A stretch of DNA of 64,000 bases from Methylobacterium thuringiense (GCF_022179645.1 NZ_BPRA01000024.1:1-64000); one strand, 5' to 3'; counted from the first letter of the stretch, positions 49,901-57,628 are shown. The notes: a model not told the origin generated them from the letters alone. Program-made: numbers and translations.

Positions 49901-50269
49901 GTCGGGCAAGAGGTCCACGAAGACCTGCTCGCCGGCTTCCTGCAGGTTGACGCGGTAGCCCCGCTGCAGAGCGAGGCGTAGAGCCGTGCCGTCGGGATCC
50001 CGCCGCACGACACTGACGAAATCGGGCATGCCCGCCGCGATCCGCTCCGATCCCGCTGCGACGGCTTCGCCGAAGTTAAGGGCTACCACGGTACCGGACA
50101 CGCGCGCCTTGACTGCCACGGGCGTATCGAAGGTCAGGACGATGCGGCCGTAGCCGCCGGGCTGGCTCCCCTTGGCGGACACGAGGCGGGCAGCTTCTGC
50201 CGAGGCGTAGGGAAGACAGGCAGCGAGCAAGGCCGTCAGCGCGACGAGCCGCAGGGCAGGGCGCGTCAT
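46955..50269 (-). CDS. large exported TPR protein, probably motility-linked
   Basis: The 1104-residue protein has an export signal (MTRPALRLVALTALLAACLP); LAAC could also be a lipobox. The first part (about 30-290) contains two beta-rich AMIN-like stretches (GRIVLTFDTPVAVKARV, then VSLRLPHDAQPTF). An Ala/Pro/Lys-rich linker follows at about 295-350. The rest, especially 560-1080, is helical and TPR-like with repeated A/L spacing (DGEVQPALMRGIMTARIGRY, ARLWRGYIAARQGRW). The function is not known. It lies downstream of fliL-fliM-DUF6468-motE on the same strand, and TPR genes sit near motE in related bacteria as far as I recall, so a periplasmic motor role is possible. Confidence 0.75.
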   Translation of the reverse strand: MTRPALRLVALTALLAACLPYASAEAARLVSAKGSQPGGYGRIVLTFDTPVAVKARVSGTVVALNFGEAVAAGSERIAAGMPDFVSVVRRDPDGTALRLALQRGYRVNLQEAGEQVFVDLLPDTWVGLPPPLPPEIVAELARRAREAEAALRASKPAAAPKPVIIDVSHAPGRTRVSLRLPHDAQPTFDDADEGTRLTLAGAWRIDDRAARGRLKPEIGSIRIENDGAGARLTAIPADGVTVETGRDAEEAVIDFLSKPPAVAKAAPSADPAADPAAKNDHTDVAKAVEPTAPAKAPAAEPAKPEIRAAEVPPRRAGSGLVFPFAKMVPAALFERAGIATLVFETTDPVTPPPPGGSGLVPLGPAQRVGPVTMLRFAIPSGSLVDLLPITEPRGWELVAGDGAAPSESLLAKRIPGGQGRVGIGVGLPDPGSATWLDLDGERVAVVTAGGVRRAGVSKPQRFVDFELLPSRVGLAVLAYADDLAVRPDLDGVAIEREGGVAVSGVARAAEPPVAEAGDLAIDREIWMVERRGDVGAMLRERYAAAAAASHSGRGAARFALAKALMANGLDIEALGVLAVASADDPVLDGEVQPALMRGIMTARIGRYDEAEKLLAAERFARNPEARLWRGYIAARQGRWGAADASLNASQSVLDRYPEDVAAAFYASASEASVELGDWDGALRASRAASQGANALTRDRVSLMHARIDEAKGGVAAALDAYETLAAKAERPVAAAATLRAVMLAQTLHKLALKDAIDRLETLLLTWHGGAIESETLAALGRLNIEAGRWRQVFVTARRANILAPDAPASRAMHESTQALFEDLYLGERASTIGGVEALALYFDFKDFAPAGRRADEIVRRLADRLVALDLLESADDLLEHQVAHRLTGPARASVAARLATIRLMEGKPLDALKVLEETHLPALGDDLRRARALLRARALSDLTRTDLALETIEGESGADAERLRADILWGARRWREAGEAHEALLGEVWRGRKPLDEAARGDVIRAGIAYGLAGEGLGLERLKAKFSAPMAESPDARTFALLTRNDAPRTSAFREAARRATSAETLGAFLTEYRKRYPDSAVPERGSDGAAPRADAEKATTPPG

Positions 50270-50427
50270 GCCGAGCCGCCTCTCGCCATCGGCTCGCCAC
50301 CTCATCGCGTCCGTCCGAATTTCCGGCCGTCCCCGATGGAGACCGCCATACGCCACACTCGCCGATGAGTGTCGCCGAACGGGGTGAACGCGTGCTTAAA
50401 CCTGCTGGCTCAGGGAATCCCGAGCAC

Positions 50428-50880
50428 TCAGGGCGTTTTGGCGTCAGGCGCCTTGCGGGTGACGAGGCCGGGAATGGTCGTGCCGCTCTCGCCGAAATGC
50501 TCGAAGGCGCGCTTGCAGCTTCCGGCCGTGTCCTTCTTGTAGGCTTCGCTGTAGCCCAGCGACTCGACCATCAAAGGACCCTGTTCCAAATCCTTGATGT
50601 CGACGCCCATGGCGGCGATGACCTTCTTGAAGCGGTCGTAGTCCGGCTCTGCGTCCGGGCACCCGACGGCGACGAAGCGGATCATGCCGGCGACCTTCGC
50701 GGCCCCGTTGCGCTGGCGCTCGACGCGGGGATCGCCCTTGGCCTCGGGAGCTGGAACGGCCTGCGGCGGTGCGGCGGGGGCGGGCTCCGGCGTGCTCGGC
50801 GTCTCTGCCGCGAGCGGTCCGGCCTGCGCGACAGCGAGCGCCACCACGAGGCATGCGGCGGTCAGGGCATGCTTCATCAT
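50428..50880 (-). CDS. small secreted protein of unknown function
   Basis: The 150-residue protein has a signal peptide (MMKHALTAACLVVALAVAQAG), a Pro/Ala-rich spacer, and a conserved-looking core with two cysteines (AVGCPDAEPDYDRFKKVI and AGSCKRAFEHFG) that may form a disulfide. I do not recognise the family. A very strong GGAGGAA site precedes the start. It lies between the TPR gene and an IalB-like gene, all on the same strand. Confidence 0.72.
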   Translation of the reverse strand: MMKHALTAACLVVALAVAQAGPLAAETPSTPEPAPAAPPQAVPAPEAKGDPRVERQRNGAAKVAGMIRFVAVGCPDAEPDYDRFKKVIAAMGVDIKDLEQGPLMVESLGYSEAYKKDTAGSCKRAFEHFGESGTTIPGLVTRKAPDAKTP

Positions 50881-51002
50881 GTTCCTCCAGAACGGTTTTT
50901 TTCGCGCGAGCATGGCTGCGCGTTGCTTCTCCGTTGCGGGAGGAGGCCGCCGTGGTCAACCCAAAGCGGGTTGCCTGTTCTGCCCGATGGTCCCTGTCGC
51001 CG

Positions 51003-51767
51003 TCAGCCGCCGAAGGCGGCCGCCCGCGCGAAAGCGGCGGCAAAGCCCGCCAGCGGGATGCTGATCACCGTCGGCTCCTTCGCATCGGGCTTCATCGCCG
51101 AGACCGTCAGGGCCTGTGCGGTCTTCATGGTGTCGGTGGCGAGCGCCGGCAGGCTGATGGGCACGAGGCAGCCATCGGCGACGCAGAACGAGTAGGGCGC
51201 ACCCTTGCCGAGCGTCCGGTCGTCGAGCTTGAACGTCACTCCGGACTCGATCTGGAGACCGAACGGCATCAGGATCAGACCCTCCGCACGGCCATCCTTC
51301 GGCGCGCGCAGTTCGACGCTGAACTGGCGCTTCCCGGTGCGGCGGTCGCCTTGGGACTGGATCACGACGCAATCGGTCTGCGTGCCTTCGCGATTGCAGT
51401 TCATGGTCCAGTCGCCATAGGCCTCGCTCACCGAGCGTGCGCCATTCGGCCACTGAACCTTCGCATCGGAGGGAGCGGGCTCCAGCAACGTGCCGTCGGT
51501 TGCGGGCATGGCCGTCACCGGCTTTTCGCCTTCGGCCGGCCTCGTCTCGACTGCCTTTGGCTCGATCGGCTTGACCTTAGGGGGCGTCGGTTTTTTCGGG
51601 CGGGGCTTCGGCTTAACGGTTTCTTCGGCGGCTGCCGACCCTTCCGACGCGGCCGGTACCTCGGGCTCCTGCGCCCATGCCGACGGCGCGAGATGGGCAG
51701 AGGCGGCGAGCGTCCCGATCGCGATCAGCAGAATCGCCTTGAGCGTGCGGGGGCGGATCGGAGTCAT
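51003..51767 (-). CDS. IalB family protein with a Pro/Lys-rich linker
   Basis: The 254-residue exported protein has a signal peptide (about 1-33) and then a Lys/Pro-rich linker (KPKPRPKKPTPPKVKP, about 50-75). The C-terminal IalB-family domain has AYGDWTMNCNREGTQTDC, then FSVELRAPKDG, then YSFCVADGCLVPISL. It is larger than the IalB protein near the window start because of the linker, which could cross peptidoglycan. The start MTPIRPRT has an AAGG site. Confidence 0.85.
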   Translation of the reverse strand: MTPIRPRTLKAILLIAIGTLAASAHLAPSAWAQEPEVPAASEGSAAAEETVKPKPRPKKPTPPKVKPIEPKAVETRPAEGEKPVTAMPATDGTLLEPAPSDAKVQWPNGARSVSEAYGDWTMNCNREGTQTDCVVIQSQGDRRTGKRQFSVELRAPKDGRAEGLILMPFGLQIESGVTFKLDDRTLGKGAPYSFCVADGCLVPISLPALATDTMKTAQALTVSAMKPDAKEPTVISIPLAGFAAAFARAAAFGG

Positions 51768-51960
51768 GGAACGACCTTCAGCGAAAGCGTTCGCGCCGCC
51801 TAGCGTCGCCCGGCGCCTGATGCAATCGTACCCGGATCGAAAGTTCGGCAACGGTGCAGGAATGACGCGCTGAGCTTGGAGTTATTCAAGACTGAGCTTG
51901 CGTAATGATCCCGGTGCCGAGCTGGGCTCACGCAGAGTGTTGCCGATGCTGCCGCTCGAC

Positions 51961-51994
51961 GTCGTGCAAGCATCTTCGTCGTGCAAGCATTTTC
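51961..51994. promoter_or_regulatory. tandem 17-bp direct repeat upstream of the glutathione peroxidase gene
   Basis: GTCGTGCAAGCATCTTC is followed at once by GTCGTGCAAGCATTTTC, with one base different. The pair lies 49-82 bases before the ATG of the peroxidase gene and in the gap to the divergent IalB-like gene. The spacing (about 1.6 helical turns) and placement suggest a regulator site, but a slippage duplication is also possible. Confidence 0.45.
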
Positions 51995-52042
51995 CGCGAG
52001 CTCGCTGTATCGATGCGACGGAACAGATACGAGGCGACCGGC

Positions 52043-52540
52043 ATGAGTGGCATCCACGTGTTTTCACCGAACGACGCGACCGGTACGCCTCATCCGCTCG
52101 CGCAGTATCGCGGCCGGGTGCTGCTCGTCGTGAACACGGCCTCGAAATGCGGATTCACATCGCAATACGAGGGGCTGGAGACCCTCTGGCGGCGTCATCG
52201 CGAGGCTGGATTCGTCGTACTCGCACTGCCCTGTAACCAGTTCGGTGCGCAGGAGCCCGGTGATGCCGCGGAGATCGCACGATTTTGCTCGCTGACCTAT
52301 GATGTAACGTTCCCGGTTCTGGCGAAGATCGAGGTCAACGGGGCCGGGACCGATCCGCTCTTCGTGCAGCTCAAGCGCGAGCGACCCGGCTTGCTCGGAT
52401 CGCAGGCGATCAAGTGGAATTTCACGAAATTCCTGGTCGGGCGCGACGGGCGTGTGATCGCGCGATTCGCGCCTAAGACGAAGCCGGCCGAACTGGAACG
52501 AGCGGTGACCGAGGCGCTGGCCGAGCCGGAGCCGGCCTGA
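52043..52540 (+). CDS. glutathione peroxidase (Cys type)
   Basis: This 165-residue thiol peroxidase has Cys in place of selenocysteine in NTASKCGFTSQYEGLE. The rest of the catalytic set is in LALPCNQFGAQEPG and IKWNFTKFLVGRDG. It reduces hydroperoxides, in bacteria usually with thioredoxin rather than glutathione. I chose MSGIHVF at 52043 because the conserved sequence starts just after it; upstream in-frame starts add unrelated residues. Confidence 0.93.
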   Translation: MSGIHVFSPNDATGTPHPLAQYRGRVLLVVNTASKCGFTSQYEGLETLWRRHREAGFVVLALPCNQFGAQEPGDAAEIARFCSLTYDVTFPVLAKIEVNGAGTDPLFVQLKRERPGLLGSQAIKWNFTKFLVGRDGRVIARFAPKTKPAELERAVTEALAEPEPA

Positions 52541-52696
52541 ACGATCGAAGCCGGTATGGCTGGCGACCGAAAACAACTTCTGTTAGAGTCATGTCTGTCT
52601 TGATTGCAATGCGGCGGTGACATCAGGTCTGTAAATCTGACGCATTTTCTTCGGTGATCGGATGCCGGCATCGTGGTGAAGTGATTTAGCCTATCG

Positions 52697-53044
52697 ATGA
52701 GCATCCCAGAAGAATGTTCATTTCAGGCGGCCGGAAGAGGGGCATGGGAGGTGACTGCGTACAGTATCTTCCTTGCGGGCATTGCCCTGGCGCTACACAG
52801 GCAAGACGACCTTTTTCGAGGCTCTATCGAAGAGTGGGACGATCGCCTGACGAACGAATGGCGGCACCGCGCCGCAGTCACGATCGCCATCGTCCTGTGG
52901 CTGCTCACGTGGCTCGGTGGATGGTGGCTCGGTCGAGCGCTCTCCTCGGGGTCTATCATCCTGACGATGACCGGCGCCTTCTTCGGATGGTTGCTTGGCC
53001 TCGGGCTCGCAACGTTGATCCTCTATATGGATGAGCGTCTTTAG
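52697..53044 (+). CDS. small membrane protein of unknown function
   Basis: The 115-residue frame has three hydrophobic segments (about 21-33, 60-80 and 84-110) and charged loops between them (RQDDLFRGSIEEWDDRL). No family was recognised. The ATG at 52697 lacks a ribosome site. The GTG at 52751 follows a GGAAGAGG stretch and may be the real start, giving 97 residues. The base composition around it is lower in GC than in the neighbours, which may mark recent acquisition. Confidence 0.55.
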   Translation: MSIPEECSFQAAGRGAWEVTAYSIFLAGIALALHRQDDLFRGSIEEWDDRLTNEWRHRAAVTIAIVLWLLTWLGGWWLGRALSSGSIILTMTGAFFGWLLGLGLATLILYMDERL

Positions 53045-53415
53045 AGCCCTCTCCGACCAAGGAGATACCTGTTGGTCGGAAGGCGCTCCAGCAGCAGGGT
53101 CGGCGATAGGATGGTCGGCTGAATCGCTGCCATGAACCGTGCCATGCCCGAAATGTGGCGACCGACAGTGCCTTCCGATCGCCGGACCTGTCGAGTTGTC
53201 TGCCGGTGTCCGTCAGACAGTCTGACGAGCATCCGTGCGAGCCGCGATTCTCGCCGGCCAAGTCAGATCCTATCATCATCGACTGGTTGCCGTGATCGAG
53301 TGCCGTGGAGCCGGGCGTGATCACGCGCCCTTGGGCTGTTGCGATCCAAGACCACCGTTCGCACAACGCCGAGCAAGGGTTCACGAAGGGCGGCAACACG
53401 CGCCGCGACCGCGTA
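53045..53415. other. orphan intergenic stretch with a perfect palindrome
   Basis: This region lies between convergent stops. No convincing gene was seen. A perfect inverted repeat CGTCAGAC A GTCTGACG occupies 53211-53227. The remainder has short frames only, one of which on the minus strand (53041-53232) could be a gene remnant but has no recognisable domain. Confidence 0.5.
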
Positions 53416-54276
53416 TCAGGGGACAGAGGTGCGTGTCGGCGGGCCGGGGTCGATCGCCGGCAGTTCGTTCGCCGGCAAGCCGCCGACGCTGACCTGCTGG
53501 GTTGGACCGGGATCGACGCCGCGGGCACGGTTGGCCAGAGCGATCGTCAACTTCTCGGCGGGCTCCGAGCCCATGACCGCCAGAATCTCCGCCATCTTGC
53601 GGGGATTCATGCCGAGGACGAGCGGCACCAGCACTTCGAGACCGAGGCGGTCGAACACACGGGCGGCGTCCTTCGGCTTCATCGTCTCGTACATCGTCAC
53701 GATGCTCTTCAGGCCGGCACGCTCGGCCTCCGCCTTCCTCGTCCCGTTGAGATCGGCCTTGTCTTCGGCTTGACGCAGGTCGCCGACGCCGCTCTCGAGC
53801 TTCTTCTCGACCTCGCCAAGCATCTTTTCGCGCAGGTCGAGTTCGTCGGAGCGCTGCTTGAGAGCGTCTCGGCGTGTGGCGAGCTTTTCCAGGATGGCGC
53901 GCTCCGTCGGCGAGACCGGCTCCTTGACGGCCGGCTGGTAGACAGGCGGCTCGGGAGCGTTGGCCGGCTCGGCGGACTTTTCCTTCGGAGTGACCGATCC
54001 CGTGGTCGTCGGGTCCTGCGGTTCGTAGCCGGTGCGTGCGCCGGCGAGCGCCCGCGCGAAATCGGGCAACGGCGTTCCCGGCGGCGTTGGACCGGAGGGC
54101 GCGCCGTCGGCCACCAAAGCCGTCAGCTTCAACACGAGAAGCCCGATCGCTGCCAGGGTCACGGCGTCGATCATGCGCAGCCGGATCGGCCGTACCGGCA
54201 GTTTCGCGAGCTGTGCGAGGCGCCGAACCGGGAGCTTTCCGGGTGGAGTCGACGCCGGGGGCTTCGCTGCGGTCAT
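53416..54276 (-). CDS. motE: MotE family flagellar protein
   Basis: The 286-residue protein has a basic N terminus, one membrane helix (about 35-57), a Pro/Thr-rich spacer and a long coiled coil (about 125-195, KLATRRDALKQRSDELDLRE). An MgtE N-like helical module follows (MKPKDAARVFDRLGLEVLVPLVLG, with residues in MNPRKMAEILAVM). MotE acts in the periplasm of alphaproteobacteria as a chaperone for MotC/motor assembly. Its ATG overlaps the stop of the DUF6468 gene (ATGA), indicating translational coupling in the fliL-fliM operon. Confidence 0.85.
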   Translation of the reverse strand: MTAAKPPASTPPGKLPVRRLAQLAKLPVRPIRLRMIDAVTLAAIGLLVLKLTALVADGAPSGPTPPGTPLPDFARALAGARTGYEPQDPTTTGSVTPKEKSAEPANAPEPPVYQPAVKEPVSPTERAILEKLATRRDALKQRSDELDLREKMLGEVEKKLESGVGDLRQAEDKADLNGTRKAEAERAGLKSIVTMYETMKPKDAARVFDRLGLEVLVPLVLGMNPRKMAEILAVMGSEPAEKLTIALANRARGVDPGPTQQVSVGGLPANELPAIDPGPPTRTSVP

Positions 54277-54761
54277 GCGGCCCTGGCCCGAAGCCGATCG
54301 AGGGCGCGCTCCGACATGGCCTGGGCGGCGGCAAGCGCCACGTCGAGGCGTTCACTCGTGGAGACCGTTCGCACCGCGATGGGCTTCGGCACGACCGCCA
54401 CCACGGGCTCGGCCTCACGCCGCGGGGCCGGACGACCGGCCTGGGTCACGATGGCTCCGATGCGCGCGATCACGCCTTCGCCTGCCGCCACATGGGCATC
54501 GAGCTGCAGCGCCGAGCGCTCCGCCGATTCGAGGCGTTCAGTCAGACCGCGGTCACATTCGTCGAGGGCGGCGCGCAGGCCGGCGATGGCGCGTTCGGCT
54601 GTAGCGCTCGCCGTAATGAGATCGCCGATGGTCCGGCGCATCGCCGATTCGTCGGCCTTCATGCCGGTGATCCGGCGCGACAGCTTCACCGACGTGAGGA
54701 TGGTGGCGACGAGCAGGACGGCGACCAGGGCGTCGGCGGCGAGGGTGACGAAGAGGGACAT
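54273..54761 (-). CDS. DUF6468 flagellar-operon protein
   Basis: The 162-residue protein has one N-terminal membrane helix (about 5-26, LAADALVAVLLVATILTSV). A long helical, probably coiled-coil part follows (ADESAMRRTIGDLITASATA and onward) before a Pro-rich stretch and an Ala/Arg-rich tail. It matches the DUF6468 family, which in alphaproteobacteria sits between fliM and motE. The function is not established; a motor or export accessory role is likely from context. It starts six bases after fliM ends. Confidence 0.82.
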   Translation of the reverse strand: MSLFVTLAADALVAVLLVATILTSVKLSRRITGMKADESAMRRTIGDLITASATAERAIAGLRAALDECDRGLTERLESAERSALQLDAHVAAGEGVIARIGAIVTQAGRPAPRREAEPVVAVVPKPIAVRTVSTSERLDVALAAAQAMSERALDRLRARAA

Positions 54762-54767
54762 GCCGGG

Positions 54768-55994
54768 TTACCCGTCCGAACGGCTGGAGGTCGCGGCCTC
54801 GAAGGCCTGGAGCGTGGTGCGGGAGCGGCGCAGCGGCCGGGCGATCTGCACGGCGATGTTGTCGTCGATCCGCCCGATCCGTCCCTGCGTCAGCGCCCAG
54901 TCGCCGCATCGGACCGTGATCAGGTCTGAGGCTTTCTGCTCGAACATGATGGTGTCGCCGACCTTCAGCCCCATGACGCGCCGCAGCGGCAGGGTCATCT
55001 CGTGCAGCACGGCCTCCATGGCGACGTCGGCCTGCCAGATCTCGGTGGCGAGGTGGCTTTCCCAGACGTGGTCGCGGCCGAGCTTCTCGCCCATGAAGCT
55101 CTGCATGAGCAGTTCACGGATCGGCTCGATCGTCGCGTAGGGAAACAGGATCTGAAGGCCGCCGCCGCGACCGTCCATGTCGAGCTTCAGATTGATCAGG
55201 ATAGCCGCGTTGGCCGGCCGCGTGATCGTGGCGAAGCGCGGGTTGGTCTCGATTCGGTCGATGGCGAAGCGCACCGGCGAGAGCGGCTGGAACGACTGTT
55301 CCAGGTCCGTCAGGATGATCTCGACGAGACGCCGCACGAGGTTCATCTCGATCGTCGTGAACGGCCGGCCGTCGAGGCGGGTCGAGGTACCGCCGCGCTT
55401 GCCGCCGAGCAGCAGGTCGAGGGTCGAGTAGGCGAGCGTCTGCTCGACGGTGACGAGACCCGAGTTCTCCCAGGCATCGGCCTTGAATACGCCGAGCAGC
55501 GTCGGCAGCGGGATCGCGTTGAGGTAATCGCCGAACCGGACCGAGGTGATCCCGTCGAGGCTGACCTCGACGTTGTCCTGGAAGAAATTGCGCAGCGACG
55601 TCGACAGCAACCGGATCATCCGATCGAAGACGATCTCGAGCATCGGCAGGCGTTCGTACTGGACGACGCCCGAATCGACGATGGCGCGGACGCCGCCCGC
55701 ACCCGAGGCCGACAGCTCGCGCAGCGAGAAGCCGAGGACCGCGTCGATCTCGTCCTGGACGAGGATGCGATCGTTGCCGGCGAGTTCGGGGAGGTTTTCG
55801 GTCTCCCCGTCCTCGATCATCGTCGCCCATTCGGCGGCGACGTCACCCGTGGCGTTGGTGGTACCCTGCTCTGCGAGCGCAGCGCCCCACTCCTCGGCGA
55901 GCGAGGTGTCGCCGCCGCCGGTGCCGGCGCCGTCGGCGTTCTGCTCGATTAGAGCGGCAGCCCAATCGTCTTCGGGGTCGTCGGGTCCGGCCAT
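54768..55994 (-). CDS. fliM: flagellar motor switch protein FliM
   Basis: FliM is the middle part of the C-ring and binds CheY-P. The 408-residue protein has a longer than usual acidic N-terminal region (about 1-75). It contains two DDWAAAL-like/AEEWGAAL repeats that may serve in place of the usual short CheY-binding motif. The core has LSQDEIDA-like VQDEIDAVLGF, then LEIVFDRMIRLLSTSLRNFF, GDYLNAIPLPTLLGVFKA, ILTDLEQSFQPLSPV and PYATIEPIRELL. The C terminus is a SpoA-like domain with GLKVGDTIMFE. Confidence 0.95.
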   Translation of the reverse strand: MAGPDDPEDDWAAALIEQNADGAGTGGGDTSLAEEWGAALAEQGTTNATGDVAAEWATMIEDGETENLPELAGNDRILVQDEIDAVLGFSLRELSASGAGGVRAIVDSGVVQYERLPMLEIVFDRMIRLLSTSLRNFFQDNVEVSLDGITSVRFGDYLNAIPLPTLLGVFKADAWENSGLVTVEQTLAYSTLDLLLGGKRGGTSTRLDGRPFTTIEMNLVRRLVEIILTDLEQSFQPLSPVRFAIDRIETNPRFATITRPANAAILINLKLDMDGRGGGLQILFPYATIEPIRELLMQSFMGEKLGRDHVWESHLATEIWQADVAMEAVLHEMTLPLRRVMGLKVGDTIMFEQKASDLITVRCGDWALTQGRIGRIDDNIAVQIARPLRRSRTTLQAFEAATSSRSDG

Positions 55995-56031
55995 CGTCGT
56001 CTCGATCGCTCTCTGCGAATGTCGGGCCGGG

Positions 56032-56589
56032 CTACTGGACTACCACGTCCTTGAAGAGCACCGCTTCGGCCTTTGCCGGATGGATCGCGATGTTGACGCG
56101 CCGCAGCAGCTCTTCACGGAGGCGGTAGAGGCCGGCCGAGCCGGCGATATCGGAGGCGCGCAGTTCGCGCATGTAGGTCTGGAAGGTGTCCTCGACCCGC
56201 GGCAGCAGCGGCTTCACCTCCGCCTCGACGCGGCCGTCCTTCAGTTCGAGCGCCACCTTGAGCTTGAGGTAGCCGCCCTTCTGCTGGCCGGGCTCGGGAG
56301 TCAGGTTCATGATGAGGTCGCGGACTTCGAGAAAGGTCACGCCCGTCTTCGGCGCGGCTTCGCCATGACCGCCTCCGCCGCCATGGGCGTCGGCGGCCGG
56401 TGTGGCGTGGGCGTCGCCATGCGCATCACTGGCTGCAGCCGGCTTCTTCATCATGACGTAGCCGCCCCCGCCGCCACCGAGGAGCAGAACGGCGGCTGCG
56501 ATGATGATGATGAGCTTCTTCTTGGACTTCGGAGCCTCGGTCGAAGCGCCTTCCTCTCCTTCGGGACGTTTTTTTGGCTTCTTGGCCAT
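56032..56589 (-). CDS. fliL: flagellar basal body-associated protein FliL
   Basis: FliL supports the stator at the basal body. The 185-residue protein has a Lys-rich cytoplasmic start, one membrane helix (about 25-47), a Gly/His/Asp-rich periplasmic linker that is unusually rich in His (HGDAHATPAADAHGGGGGHG), and a FliL domain (about 80-185). The start has an AGGAG site. It is the first gene of the minus-strand operon and diverges from flgF. Confidence 0.93.
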   Translation of the reverse strand: MAKKPKKRPEGEEGASTEAPKSKKKLIIIIAAAVLLLGGGGGGYVMMKKPAAASDAHGDAHATPAADAHGGGGGHGEAAPKTGVTFLEVRDLIMNLTPEPGQQKGGYLKLKVALELKDGRVEAEVKPLLPRVEDTFQTYMRELRASDIAGSAGLYRLREELLRRVNIAIHPAKAEAVLFKDVVVQ

Positions 56590-56749
56590 GTCGAACGCTC
56601 CTGACCCGCACCACGCGACGAGACATGGATCGCGCGAGACGCGACCTCTGGCGTTAAGCTTTTCCCGATGGTGGTTAATACCTGATTAAGTACGGCAAAA
56701 TCTGCCGAGTCGGACTTGCCGACGGCGCGGTGCGCACAACGTCGACGAA

Positions 56750-56766
56750 TGACTGATTTTCAGTCA
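56750..56766. promoter_or_regulatory. perfect 17-bp palindrome upstream of the flgF promoter
   Basis: TGACTGA TTT TCAGTCA has perfect 7-bp arms. Its centre is 48 bases upstream of the -24 element of the sigma-54-like promoter of flgF. Placement upstream of such a promoter suits an enhancer-binding activator, as FlbD does in Caulobacter flagellar promoters, though the sequence does not match the Caulobacter ftr site as I remember it. Confidence 0.55.
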
Positions 56767-56805
56767 AATATCTGATTTCCAAAGAGAAACCGGAAAATTT
56801 GCGTC

Positions 56806-56820
56806 TGGCACGAGCCCTGC
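56806..56820 (+). promoter_or_regulatory. sigma-54-like promoter of flgF operon
   Basis: TGGCACG AGCC CTGC matches the -24/-12 consensus (TGGCACG-N4-TTGC) with one base changed (C for T). The -12 element would place transcription start near 56832, about 30 bases before the flgF ATG. Sigma-54 control of hook and basal-body genes is known in several alphaproteobacteria. Confidence 0.6.
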
Positions 56821-56862
56821 GGAGACGACATCCAGTACCGTTCGTCGGTTGGGGCTGGAACC

Positions 56863-57603
56863 ATGCAGAACGCGCTCTTCGTCGGGGTTTCGTCCCAGGT
56901 GGCGCTCGCCCGTGAGCTCGATGTCATCGCCAACAACATGGCGAACGTCTCGACCACGGGCTTCAAGGCCCGCAACGCCCGCTTCGAGGAATACCTGATG
57001 CCGACGGCCTCGGCCGACAGCTTTTCGGGTGTCGACCGCCGCGTCTCCTACGTCATCGACTCGGGCACGCCCCTCGACCTCTCGCAGGGGCCGGTCGAGC
57101 CCGACGGCAACCCGATGCACGTCGCCGTCAAGGGCGATGCCTTCCTGGCAGTGAGGACGCCGTCCGGCGATCGCTTCACCCGCAACGGCGCTTTCGAGAT
57201 CAATGCGCGGGGCACTCTCGTCACCTCGGACGGCTACCCCGTTCAGGGCGACAACGGCCCGATCACCGTCAGCCAGCAGGAGACCGGTCTGAGCATCGCC
57301 CCGGACGGCACCGTCTCGACCAATCTCGGCGTCCGCGGACGCATCCGCCTCGTCACCTTCAAGAACGCGCAGGGCCTCAAGAACGAGGGCGCCAACCTGT
57401 TCTCGTCGACGCAGCCGCCCCAGGCCGCCGGAATCGATGGCCGCCTGGAGTCCGGCGCGCTGGAGCGCTCCAACGTCAAGCCGGTCCTCGAAATGACCCG
57501 GCTGATGGACGTCAACCGCACCTATTCCATGGTCTCGAGCGTGATTTCGCGGCTCGACGATCTGCGCGGGACGGCTATCCGCCGTCTCGCCGACGTCGCC
57601 TGA
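56863..57603 (+). CDS. flgF: flagellar basal-body rod protein FlgF
   Basis: FlgF is a proximal rod protein of the flagellar axial structure. The 246-residue length and N-terminal motif fit (LARELDVIANNMANVSTTGFKARNA). The middle is the hook-basal body region (GDAFLAVRTPSGDRFTRNGAF). The C-terminal helix also fits (MTRLMDVNRTYSMVSSVISR). It is the first gene of flgF-flgG-flgA-flgH. A sigma-54-like promoter and palindrome precede it. Confidence 0.95.
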   Translation: MQNALFVGVSSQVALARELDVIANNMANVSTTGFKARNARFEEYLMPTASADSFSGVDRRVSYVIDSGTPLDLSQGPVEPDGNPMHVAVKGDAFLAVRTPSGDRFTRNGAFEINARGTLVTSDGYPVQGDNGPITVSQQETGLSIAPDGTVSTNLGVRGRIRLVTFKNAQGLKNEGANLFSSTQPPQAAGIDGRLESGALERSNVKPVLEMTRLMDVNRTYSMVSSVISRLDDLRGTAIRRLADVA

Positions 57604-57628
57604 TCCGTAGCGTCAAGGAACTCCAGCG

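Noticed and set aside
53305-55140. A 611-codon plus-strand open frame opposite motE, DUF6468 and fliM
   Set aside because: The minus strand carries well-identified flagellar genes with coupled starts.
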